DNA of 32,490 nt from Pelagophyceae sp. CCMP2097 (lineage: Eukaryota; Sar; Pelagophyceae), in the NCBI GenBank assembly GCA_026770575.1, contig MU657244.1, positions 39,775-72,264 of the forward strand. Direction: 5' to 3'. The position numbers and the translations under genes were made by a program. The notes under the pieces are model-generated. The model had not been told where the DNA came from. It was given only the letters and a program-made list of their open reading frames with translations, and made no database searches. Positions 18,896 to 27,098 of this stretch are shown in pieces. Position 1 is the stretch's first letter, and each line of letters starts with the position of its first letter.

Positions 18896-19915
18896 TTATG
18901 AGAGCGTGACTTCCCAGACGCGCGCCACTTTGTCGTCACCGGCCGTGGCTATTTGGAAGCCATCCGGCGAGAACGCCACGCAGCGCACGTATCCTGGCGT
19001 GCCCTCCAATGTTTTAAAGTGCGCGCCCGTCTCGGCGTCCCACAGACGCACGGTCCGGTCCCAGCCGGCCGTCGCTAACAAGTCGCCATCGCTCGAAAAA
19101 TCGATGCTGGAAACGGCGTGCGTGTGCCCTGAAAGCGTCTGTTCCAGCTCGCCCGTGTCGGCTCTCCACAAACGCGCAGTCTTGTCGCCGGAGGCCGTGG
19201 CGACGCGCAGGCCGTCGCTGGAAAATGCGCAGCCGTAGATGCCCGCGGAGTGGCCTCGCAGCGTTGCCTTGAGCTCGCCGGTATAAGCGTCCCAGACGCG
19301 CGCCGTTCGGTCAAAACTCGCCGTGACGATTTGTGTGCCGTCGGGCGACCAAGCGCAACATTTTACAATGTGCTGGTGGCCTTCGAGCGTTTTTAATAAT
19401 AAACCAGTCTGCGCCTCCCAAACTTTCGTAGAGCCGTCGCGGCCGGCCGTCGCGGCAAAGTCGCCGCACGGCGATAAGGCGCACCCGCTCAAGCCGCCGG
19501 TGTGGTCGCGCAGCGTGTGGAGGAGCTCTCCCGTCTTCAAGTCCCAGAGCATGGCCAGGCCGTCCTGGCCCGCCGTCAGCGCGCGCGTGTCGCTTAAAGA
19601 GCATCCGCGGACCTCGTCCTTGTGGCCCTCGAGCTTGAAGAGCAGGGCGCCATTGGAGGCGTCCCAGAGTCTTGCGGTGCCGTCGCTGCTCGCGGTGGCG
19701 AGCTTGCCGCCGTTTGGCGACCAGGAGACGCCCTCGACGGGCTTGGAGTGGCCGTGCAGAGTCGTCGTGCCCTGGCGCGCCTCATTGGCACGGGAGATCC
19801 GTTTGGGCGGCTTCTTGGCACGAGGCACCTGTATGGCTCGCGCCGCCGACCGCGCCGCCGCAAACGGCCGCGCAAACGGCGCGAGGCTAAAGACCGCCCG
19901 CGCGGCGAAGGCCAT
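18896..19915 (-). CDS. WD40-repeat protein with organelle-type presequence (paralog 6)
   Basis: Intronless, 339 residues. Instead of the F-box-like module, the N-terminus is MAFAARAVFSLAPFARPFAA followed by more Arg/Ala and a basic stretch (VPRAKKPPKRIS), typical of a mitochondrial or plastid import sequence with no acidic residues. Seven WD40 blades follow from residue ~55 (HSKPVEGVSWSPNG to KVARVWEVTLS), making one propeller. Its blades are more diverged from one another than in the other five genes (HKDEVRGCSLSDTRALTAG, TPGYVRCVAFSPDG), so it is probably an older, stable paralog. It is convergent with the MGDG synthase gene. Function unknown; organelle targeting is inferred from composition only. 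Confidence 0.8.
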   Translation of the reverse strand: MAFAARAVFSLAPFARPFAAARSAARAIQVPRAKKPPKRISRANEARQGTTTLHGHSKPVEGVSWSPNGGKLATASSDGTARLWDASNGALLFKLEGHKDEVRGCSLSDTRALTAGQDGLAMLWDLKTGELLHTLRDHTGGLSGCALSPCGDFAATAGRDGSTKVWEAQTGLLLKTLEGHQHIVKCCAWSPDGTQIVTASFDRTARVWDAYTGELKATLRGHSAGIYGCAFSSDGLRVATASGDKTARLWRADTGELEQTLSGHTHAVSSIDFSSDGDLLATAGWDRTVRLWDAETGAHFKTLEGTPGYVRCVAFSPDGFQIATAGDDKVARVWEVTLS

Positions 19916-20781
19916 GCGGTTAATGCGGCGATCGCGGCCAAGCGGCGGATCGAGAAGAGTGCGTCAGACTCAGACGAGAGCAGAGGGAGAGGCCGACGAG
20001 TGCAGAGGCCGGGGCCGCGCGGCGCGGCGCTGCGCGGCGGCGCGATAGGGATCCGGAGGAAAGTGCAATTGCAAACCTCCGCAGTCGCGGAAAAGCGTCG
20101 GAAGTTCCAAGAGGATACCCCGATGCTCTACCGCGGCTGCCTCTCCCCGGGATATTAAATTTCAAGTAAACCCTCACGCCTCACCCCGCAGAGTCCTAAA
20201 GAGACACCGAGGACTTTGGAGGTCCGTTTAAATACATGTCCAGGGAGAAGAAGGGTATTCCACAGTATGCGACCTGCGTGTGCCCCCGGGGCGTTTGTAA
20301 TCGTGATAAGCAGCTCCGCCGGCTGTATCGAATCGAGATTTGAACGTTCCAAAGAAGGGCCTGTTTGGTGCTTCCAGGGCTTTGAGCCATTCAGACACCT
20401 TAGCTCCCTCGGGGCGGGTCTCGCACGTCGCCTCTGTAAAATCGGCTCTACTTTGACTGCGCCGTGCTTCATAAGTTTGCGCCGCATTTCGGCGAAAGTC
20501 GCGCCGGACCGCGTTTTCAACGCAGGAACGCAGGCCACCGTTGGCCGACGCGCCGGAGCGCGCCGACTCGTTTGCCAGGTGCCGGCCGGCGAGTCGGCGG
20601 TGCATGACACGGACGATGCGGCCTGCGCGTTCGTTGCGAAGGCCGCTGCGGCGGTTGGCAACATACCTCCTAATCCACGCCGCCGCCGCCGCGGACGAGT
20701 GCCGCGCGGGCAACGAGCCGAATCCGCCCATTTGGTGCGCCGCACCGGCTGCTGTGGCGAGATGCCCACGTGGCGTTTCAA
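19916..20781. other. intergenic; weak tRNA-like/SINE-like segment, no gene seen
   Basis: No coding region I can support. On the minus strand, 20330-20400 reads tgtctgaatggctcaaagcc and, about 40 bp later, acgttcaaatctcg, which resemble pol III A and B boxes (the frame reads VSEWLKALE...FKSRFDT, a pattern seen when tRNA sequence is translated). The stems do not fold as a proper tRNA, so at most this is a decayed tRNA or a tRNA-derived SINE head. Confidence 0.3.
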
Positions 20782-20857
20782 ACGCCTCAACAGAGACCAG
20801 CGGCGCCGCGGAGCCAAACACGCCTAAACAGAGACCAGCGGCGCCGCGGAGCCCGCC
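20782..20857 (+). repeat. 38-bp tandem duplication upstream of the beta-helix gene
   Basis: Two copies of a unit containing cagagaccagcggcgccgcg, period 38 bp, with one or two substitutions. They end three bases before the proposed ATG at 20861, so the duplication has altered the 5' leader of that gene. Confidence 0.85.
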
Positions 20858-20860
20858 GCA

Positions 20861-23422
20861 ATGCCGCCGCCTAGGCCCGCTTCCGTGCGCGTCTTCGAGC
20901 CGCACGACGGCCCGAACATCGCGCGCGTCGTCGCGCGCTTCGCGGACCGAGACGAAGACTCGTGAGCACCCCTTGTCCTTGCGCTGGGCGCTTTTGGCGT
21001 CGCCTCACGCGCTCCGAGGCCCGAGCGCTCGGCGCTGCTCTTCAAGCCGGGGCTGTACGAGGACGCGGACGTCGGCGTTGGGTGCTACACCGAGGTCCTC
21101 GGACTCGGGGAGCAAGCGGACGACGTTGCGTTCGTCGGTCAGTTTCCGCGTCAAAACGACCTGTGCCTCTTTGAACCGCGGTTTCAGGCGAGCGGACGCT
21201 GCACGCGCTGGATTCATGCGACGGTGCGTCGGGGGACGCCAGGCAAACGGCAAAAGGCATAAAGGCTACGTCGACCTAGGTCACTGGCGCTCCGCGGCGA
21301 ATCTGCGCGTCGCCGGCGACTTGCACTGGCGCGCCGGCGACAGCGCGTCGCTGCGCCGCGTGCGCGTGGGAGGCGACTGGGTCGGCGCGTCTGGCTTTGC
21401 CGCAGACGTCATCGTCGACGGCGCTGCGACGGCCGACGCGCGGCAGTCGCAGTGGTTTGCGCGGAATTCGCGCTTCAACGCCACTTTGGGAGGCCGGGTC
21501 CAGGTCTGCTTGGTGGGCTGCGTCGGCGGCGAGGCGCATTCCATTCCACAGCGCATGGGCCGCGCGGTCCTCCGCGTCGAAGCGGCGCCGCTGGTCGCCG
21601 CCAAGCCGTACTTGACCCTTGGCGCAGACGGCTTGTATACGCTGCAGATCCCCGACGTGGTCGCCAACGCCACCGACGCGTTTCTCGGCCCACAAAAGGG
21701 ACGCGCGGTACCGCTGAACGACGTCTTCGTCGCAAAGCCCTCGGACGCGCGCGACGGCACTCTCCACGCAAAGCTCGCCGCGGGCCTGCACGTCATCCTA
21801 ACCCCGGGCGTCTACGAGCTCGACGACCCCCTCGACCTCGACCACCGCGGTGCGCAAGGGACCGCAGGCGTTTCTTGGAAAGATTTTTCAGCCTCCGCAA
21901 CCTTCTAGGCCAGACTCTGCTGGGCCTGGGCTTCGCGACCGTCGTCGCGCCGCCCGACGGCGCGCCCGCGCTGCGCGTTTCGGCGAAGACGCCGGGCGTC
22001 CGCGTCGCCGGCGTTTGCACCTGCGTCGTCGAAGGACCACCTCTGGGCTCTTTGTTTTTTGGGGCTTTTGGGGCTTTTGGAACTTCATGTTCTTCGCGTC
22101 GGGCCAACAAGGCCTTTCTTCGGCCGGGGCCAAAGAGAGGGACTTCCTGGCTCGGCTTTCGAATTCGAGACGGTTCCTCGACAGTCCAAAGGAAGGGCGT
22201 CCTCGGCGGGCCCTCTCTTGAGACGTCGAATTCGAATCGAGCGTTCTGGTCGAATTCTGTCAAGCACCCTCTCGTCGAATTCTGGTCCAGCACCCTCTCC
22301 CGCGTTAGGTCATCTTCGAGGCGCACGCGGTGGCGCCGCGCGGCCGCACGACGCTGGTGGAGTGGGGCGACGAAGGCGCAACGGACGCCGGCGACGCCAA
22401 CGACCCTGGAGTCCTCTCCGACGTTTCCGCGAGGTGCGCGTCGATGCGAGACGGCCCTGAAGATGCCCCTCGTCGGTCCGATAAGCGGAGGATGAGGCTG
22501 TTGCTCGATGAAGAAAGCATCGTAGGCTGCGGCACGCGACGTCGAGTTTGGCGACAGTCGTGCGAATCCACGCCTCCAAAGGAATCGGCGACAACCTCCG
22601 AATCCTCCGCTGCGACGCGCTCCAAGGCGGGGCGCAGGCCACCGAGGCGACGAACGTCGCGCACGTGCGTCGTCTGCTCCCATCCGCCGCCGCGAAAGCG
22701 CCGTCCGCCCTTTCGAACCGCGCCCGCCATCCGCCGCTTTCGTAGGTCGGCCTCGAGGTTCTAGGTGCCGACGTGACGCTGTACCACGTGGCCGTCGAAC
22801 ACTTGCTCTCGGATCAAGTGCGGTGGACCGGTACGTCGGCGGGCCAGATCTGAGCCGACCGTGCGGGGACAATCGTCGCATCCGAGACGCGCTTAAGGGA
22901 CGGATTGGCCGCCGGGCTCGCCCGGCGACTCGAGAGTGCCTCGTCGACGGCCTCTGTAGGCGAGGGCGGCAGCCTATTCTCCGCCTCGCTCACGCTCCCG
23001 CGCGACGCCACGCAGGCGAGGTACGCCTCGCACGGCTTCAGCGGCCTCGTCGTTGCCGCGCCCGTGCGACGACACGCCTCTATCGGCGTCGTCGTCCGCG
23101 CCGCGTCAGACGCCGCGTCCGACGAAAGGCAAAGACGAACACCGCAAAGGCGAAAATGCCGGCAGAGGCTCGATGCACCCCGGTTGACGCGAGACGTAGG
23201 TTCCGCGAGGCGGTGTTTGTGCTGACGGCGCTGCAGACTTCAGTCTCCCAAAACGTCACAGTCCTTGCACCTACTGCCGTCCACGAAGAAGGTGCGTCAG
23301 GAAGCGCCCAGAGGCCCGTGCGAAGACGCGCCGCCGAAATAGGCCCCGGCGGCATCCTCTCCGTGATCAACGGCGAAGGCGCCGCGTCGGGCGCCGCGAA
23401 ACGCATCGCGCGCTGGCCCTAG
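20861..23422 (+). CDS. right-handed beta-helix-type protein (bacterial 'adenylyl cyclase/coagulation factor 5/8-like' family), eleven exons
   Basis: Proposed exons: 20861-20961, 21019-21137, 21188-21223, 21280-21849, 21909-22012, 22309-22433, 22526-22664, 22746-22830, 22960-~23104, 23200-23291, 23343-23422. All phases agree, giving ~531 residues. The joined protein contains ALLFKPGLYEDADVGVGCYT, HWRSAANLRVAGDLHW, QSQWFARNSRFNA, GLHVILTPGVYELDDPLDL, LLGLGFATV, RTTLVEWGDEG with DPGVLSDV, RIHASKGIGDNL, YHVAVEHLLSDQVRWTGEGG, SHGFSGLVVAAPV and GGILSVINGEG. I recognise this order from a family of mostly bacterial extracellular proteins carrying misleading automatic names; their biochemical role is unknown to me. 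No signal peptide is visible at this start, so an upstream exon may be missing. The end of exon 9 is ambiguous (three possible donors). Confidence 0.6.
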
Positions 23423-23946
23423 CAGCGCGCCGGCCCCCGCGGCGCGCCGGTCCTCGCGGCGCGCCACACGTGGCCCCCGCGCCGCAGCCCTTTCGCGCGC
23501 GGGCTTGAGGGCTCTAGGACCGCCGCGGCGCGGCGCACCGCCGCGCACGGCGCGCCGCGGCCTTGTTTCCGCGGCGTGCCGTGATGCAAAGGCCGTCGCC
23601 TCGAATATGCGACCCCGGACCGCAGAGCGCAGAGGCCCCTTAACACCATGTCGTTCGTTTCTCGCAGAGGAGACCGCTTGCCCGTGGCCGCGGTCGCGGG
23701 GCAGAGGCCCCTGAAGACCATGTTTTGGCACCTGAAGACCACTGCCATGTTTTGTTTCTCGCGGAGACTTCGCGCCTGCCCGCTCCGGCCCGTGGCCGCG
23801 GTCGCGGGGCACTTGTTTCTCAAAGGCGCAATCTCGCCAGTCCCGGAGCACGACCTCCGTCGAGCCCGGTGGGCCGCGACCATGCACGGACCAGGGGCCC
23901 CTGGGGCAAGGATGACCGGCGAAAGATGGTGCGCGGTGCCAAGGCA
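23423..23946. other. intergenic with GC-rich repeats
   Basis: No gene seen. The first ~100 bp are gcgcgcc-rich and near-palindromic. Farther on, gcccgtggccgcggtcgcgg occurs twice (about 23679 and 23789), and related gaccatgtt/gccatgtttt segments lie at about 23716 and 23742, so this spacer is built from short imperfect duplications. Confidence 0.5.
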
Positions 23947-25029
23947 TTAGAGCGCGGCGTCCCAGAGCCGCGCCGTTTCGTCCCAGCTCGCCGTTACGAC
24001 GCGCGTGCCTTCGGGCGACCACGCGCAACTCGTGACGATGCTGGTGTGGCCCTCGAGCGCCTTCTGCAGCGCGCCCGTCCGGACGTCCCAGAGCCGCGCC
24101 GTCTTGTCGCCGCTCGCCGTCGCGACGCGCGCGCCGTCGGGCGAAAAGGCGCAGCTCGTGAGGCCGGCGGCGTGCCCCTCGAGCTTCAGCAGCAGCGCGC
24201 CCGTCTGGGCGTCCCAGAGCCGCGCAGTCTTGTCGGCGCTCGCCGTCGCGACTCGTTCGCCGCCGGGCGAGAACGCGCAGCCCGTTACTCCGCCGGTGTG
24301 CCCCTCTAGCATTTTCAGCGGCGCGCCGGTCCGGGCATCCCAGAGCCGTGCCGTCCCGTCGTTGCTCGCGGAGACGATGCGCTCGCCGTCGTGCGAAAAG
24401 GCGCAGCTGTGGACCCAGCTGATGTGGCCCTCGAGCGTTTTCTGTAAAACGCCCGTGGCTGCATCCCAAAGTTTCGCCGTCCCGTCGGTGCCCGCCGTGG
24501 CGACGCGGTCGCCGTTGGGCGAAAACACGCAGCGCCGGACGACGCCGTCGTGGCCCTCGAGCGACGCCCGCGCGACGCCCGCGGTGTCCCAGACCGTCGC
24601 CGTTTCGTCCTCGCCGGCCGTCGCGAAGCCGCCATCGGGCGAGGAAGCGCAGGTCAAGAGACCCTCGACGCGCGCGGGCAACGTCTTTTGTAAAACACCC
24701 GTCGCGGCGGACCAAAGCAGCACGGCCCCGTCGTCGCTCGCCGTGACGATGCAGTCGGGCAAAAAGGCGCAGCTCATGACGCGGCCGGCGTGCCCGAGGA
24801 CCGCGGCGCCCTTCAAGATGCGGTCCGCCCAGATGAGCCTGCGCGCGATCGGGGCAACATCACGCGCGTTCCGGGCGACGGCCTTGGTCACATATAAAGC
24901 GTCCGTTCCGGCGGCGAGGCGGAGGATGAGCGTCGCGACATCGGCGTAGCAGGCGACTGCCGGCCAAAGGCCAGCGGAGCCAACTAAAGAGTCAGAGGCC
25001 ACAGGGTCGGCCGAGTCGTCTGAGGCCAT
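23947..25029 (-). CDS. WD40-repeat protein with F-box-like N-terminal module (paralog 4)
   Basis: Intronless, 360 residues, from MASDDSADPV. The shared module is VATLILRLAAGTDALYVTK followed by VAPIARRLIWADRILKG. Seven blades follow. The first two are degenerate (AFLPDC for AFSPDG; a shortened second blade, ASSPDGGFATAGEDETATVW), while blades 3-7 are near-identical in core sequence (CAFSPGGERVATASADKTAR). The protein ends TARLWDAAL. The frame stays open upstream to 25404 through a Gly/Arg-rich region I consider non-coding. It lies head-to-tail with paralog 5, about 380 bp apart. Confidence 0.85.
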   Translation of the reverse strand: MASDDSADPVASDSLVGSAGLWPAVACYADVATLILRLAAGTDALYVTKAVARNARDVAPIARRLIWADRILKGAAVLGHAGRVMSCAFLPDCIVTASDDGAVLLWSAATGVLQKTLPARVEGLLTCASSPDGGFATAGEDETATVWDTAGVARASLEGHDGVVRRCVFSPNGDRVATAGTDGTAKLWDAATGVLQKTLEGHISWVHSCAFSHDGERIVSASNDGTARLWDARTGAPLKMLEGHTGGVTGCAFSPGGERVATASADKTARLWDAQTGALLLKLEGHAAGLTSCAFSPDGARVATASGDKTARLWDVRTGALQKALEGHTSIVTSCAWSPEGTRVVTASWDETARLWDAAL

Positions 25030-25408
25030 GCTCGCCGGTGAAGGCGCTCTAGACGCGAGGGCCGGCGCGCGCCCGACGCCCGACGTTTTCACGCGAGGAC
25101 CGGCGCGCGCCCGACGTCCTATTTCAGAAATCTGAACGGGCGAGCCGCGAATGAATTGGTGAGGACACCGTGGACCCTTCTTCGTCCAACGGACCAGAGG
25201 CGCCCCGTCTGGGATCACAGGGCCGTGCGTGGCCTTCGGATCGACATCATCCGAGGGCGAAGGCCTCGTCGTATACTCGTCGGCACTCGGACACTCGCAT
25301 TCGGAGGGGCCCACGTCGAAGAAGCCCCCTCGAGCTCGCAAGGCGTCTCGCAAAAGTCCGATTAGGATACGAGGCGGTTCAAGAAAGGGCACAAAGGTGG
25401 GCAAATGG
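25030..25408. other. spacer between WD40 paralogs 5 and 4
   Basis: Expected to hold the promoter of paralog 4. It does not contain the gacgaatcgggcggacacag block of the left-hand array, so this pair is an independent or older duplication. A 26-bp near-perfect repeat, containing ccggcgcgcgcccgacg, occurs at 25053-25078 and 25091-25116. Confidence 0.6.
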
Positions 25409-26584
25409 TTAGGCGGCCCAGATGCGCGCCGTGTGGTCCCAGCCCGACGTGGCGACTGTCAAACCGTCGGGCGAAAATGCACAGCTCAGCACGCCCGCGC
25501 CGTGACCTAATAGCGTCTTCTGCAACGCGCCCGTTTCGCAATCCCAGAGCCGTGCCGTCGAATCGGTGCCGGCGGTGGCGACGCGCAAACCGTTTGGCGA
25601 AAAAGCGCCGCCGCGGACTTTGCCTTGGACGATTCGGCGACCACCGGTGGCGTCTTCGCAGACCTCGTCCGTGTGCCCTTCCAGAGTTTTCAGCAGCAAG
25701 CCAGTTACCGCGTCCCAGAGTTTGGCAGTCTTGTCGTAGCTGGCGGTTAAAAGTCGGTTGCCGTCGGGAGAAAACGCGCAGCTCGTAATACCATCTGAAT
25801 GGCCCTTTATCAAAATCGTCATTCGGTGCGTTTCCACGTCCCACAGCTGCGCCGTGCCGTCGCCGCTGGCCATGGCGACGCGTTTGCCGTTTGGCGACCA
25901 TGCGACACTTGTTAACCAATCGGATGACACGACAAGAGTCACCACCAGCTTCCCAGTCGCCACGCACCAGAGCCGCGCCGATCCGTCTCTTGAGGCCGTC
26001 ACCAAACGGTTGACTTTTGGTGAAAACGCTAAGCTTGTGACTGCGCCGTGGTGGCCCTCGAGCGTTTGCAAAGATGCACCCGTAGAAGCGTCCCACAACC
26101 GAGCCGTCTTGTCTCTAGAAGCCGTCGCTACAAGCTGGCCGTCGGGCGACCATGCGCAGCTCTGGACGTAGCTCGCGTGGCCTTGGAGGGTCTTTTGTAA
26201 AGCACCTGTTGCAGCGTCCCAGAGGCGCGCGGTGCAGTCCTCGCTCGCCGTCGCGATGCGGTCGCCCTTTGGTGAAAACACGGCGCAGTTGACTATAGAG
26301 GTGTGGCCCTCTAAAACGGCATCACCCCGAAAAACGCGGTCCGCCCAGATGAGTCTGCGCGCTACTGGGGCCACGGATGGAGCATGGCGGGAAACGGTCG
26401 TTGTGACAAACAAAGCGTCTGTCGCGGCCGCAAGGCGCAAAATGCGAGGCAGCAGGTCGACCTGCTCCAGCAGCGAGAGCACGGGCGAGGCGCGCTCCTC
26501 GAGGACCGGCGCGCCGTGGCGCGCCTCGAGGGCCGGCGCCGCACGGTCGACGCCGTGCGTTGCTGCGCCGGCCGTCGCGGCCAT
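25409..26584 (-). CDS. WD40-repeat protein with F-box-like N-terminal module (paralog 5)
   Basis: Intronless, ~391 residues from MAATAGAATH; an in-frame Met at 26725 would add 47 Arg/Ala-rich residues and could be the true start. The N-terminal module is LLPRILRLAAATDALFVTT with VAPVARRLIWADRVFRG. Seven blades run from HTSIVNCAVFSPKG to TARIWAA. Blade 3 ends with a VVTLVVSSDWL join lacking GH, and blade 6 carries an insertion of about 17 residues (EDATGGRRIVQGKVRG) between its GH and AFSPNG. Blade sequences are more varied than in paralogs 1-3. It is head-to-tail with paralog 4. Confidence 0.85.
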   Translation of the reverse strand: MAATAGAATHGVDRAAPALEARHGAPVLEERASPVLSLLEQVDLLPRILRLAAATDALFVTTTVSRHAPSVAPVARRLIWADRVFRGDAVLEGHTSIVNCAVFSPKGDRIATASEDCTARLWDAATGALQKTLQGHASYVQSCAWSPDGQLVATASRDKTARLWDASTGASLQTLEGHHGAVTSLAFSPKVNRLVTASRDGSARLWCVATGKLVVTLVVSSDWLTSVAWSPNGKRVAMASGDGTAQLWDVETHRMTILIKGHSDGITSCAFSPDGNRLLTASYDKTAKLWDAVTGLLLKTLEGHTDEVCEDATGGRRIVQGKVRGGAFSPNGLRVATAGTDSTARLWDCETGALQKTLLGHGAGVLSCAFSPDGLTVATSGWDHTARIWAA

Positions 26585-26711
26585 CGCAGGCGCGCGGGCC
26601 AAGGCGCGCGCCGCCGCAGCGCGGCCAGAGGCGGCTGCGCGCCCGGAGCGGCCGACCCCGAGCGAGACGCAACGTCGAGTCCGAGGCTGCGAGGCTGAAT
26701 CTAGCACGCAT

Positions 26712-26760
26712 TTCAAGTAGCCCATAACCTTACATGGATTTCAAGTCGCCCATAACCTTA
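26712..26760 (+). repeat. two ~24-bp near-identical direct repeats
   Basis: tttcaagtagcccataacctta is followed by tttcaagtcgcccataacctta, separated by a few bases. Just downstream (about 26768-26800) ctttttcaaa is repeated three times. Both lie in the 5' flank of WD40 paralog 5. Confidence 0.8.
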
Positions 26761-26872
26761 AATCGGTCGACTTTTCAAACTTTTTCAAACTTTTTCAAAC
26801 GCCCTCGAATTGTTTGTAGGTGAAAAGTCACAGAATGGAACAATGTGTCACATCGTACTCGGTCGACGGGAG

Positions 26873-26969
26873 ACGGTCCCGGCGCTCGTTGCATCGGGGA
26901 CCCGGCCTGAGGGAAGCTCCCGTCGACGGTCCCGGCGCTCGTTGCATCGGGGACCCGGCCTGAGGGAAG
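26873..26969 (+). repeat. 44-bp direct duplication
   Basis: A 44-bp segment beginning acggtcccggcgctcgttgc occurs at 26873-26916 and 26926-26969, separated by 9 bp (ctcccgtcg). That 9-mer pairs with cgacgggag just left of the first copy, so a small inverted repeat also frames the first unit. It is non-coding, between WD40 paralog 5 and the Hsp70-like gene. Confidence 0.9.
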
Positions 26970-27098
26970 GTGCCTTTGGCAACCCACGACGACGAGTCGG
27001 AAGCAGGCATCCGGAAGCGCGGCCGTCCGGGCAGCTTCGACGTTTAGAAAGGCCTCGTCGGTCCGAGAGCGGCGGCCGTTGCATTCAGAGTCGTCTGT

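Noticed and set aside
20330..20400. A functional tRNA gene on the minus strand
   Set aside because: The T-stem and D-stem cannot be paired and no anticodon arm can be assigned, so I list only a tRNA-like relic.
23297..24715. Long minus-strand Arg/Gly-rich frame across 23297-24715
   Set aside because: It is an out-of-frame reading of WD40 paralog 4 continuing into the GC-rich spacer.
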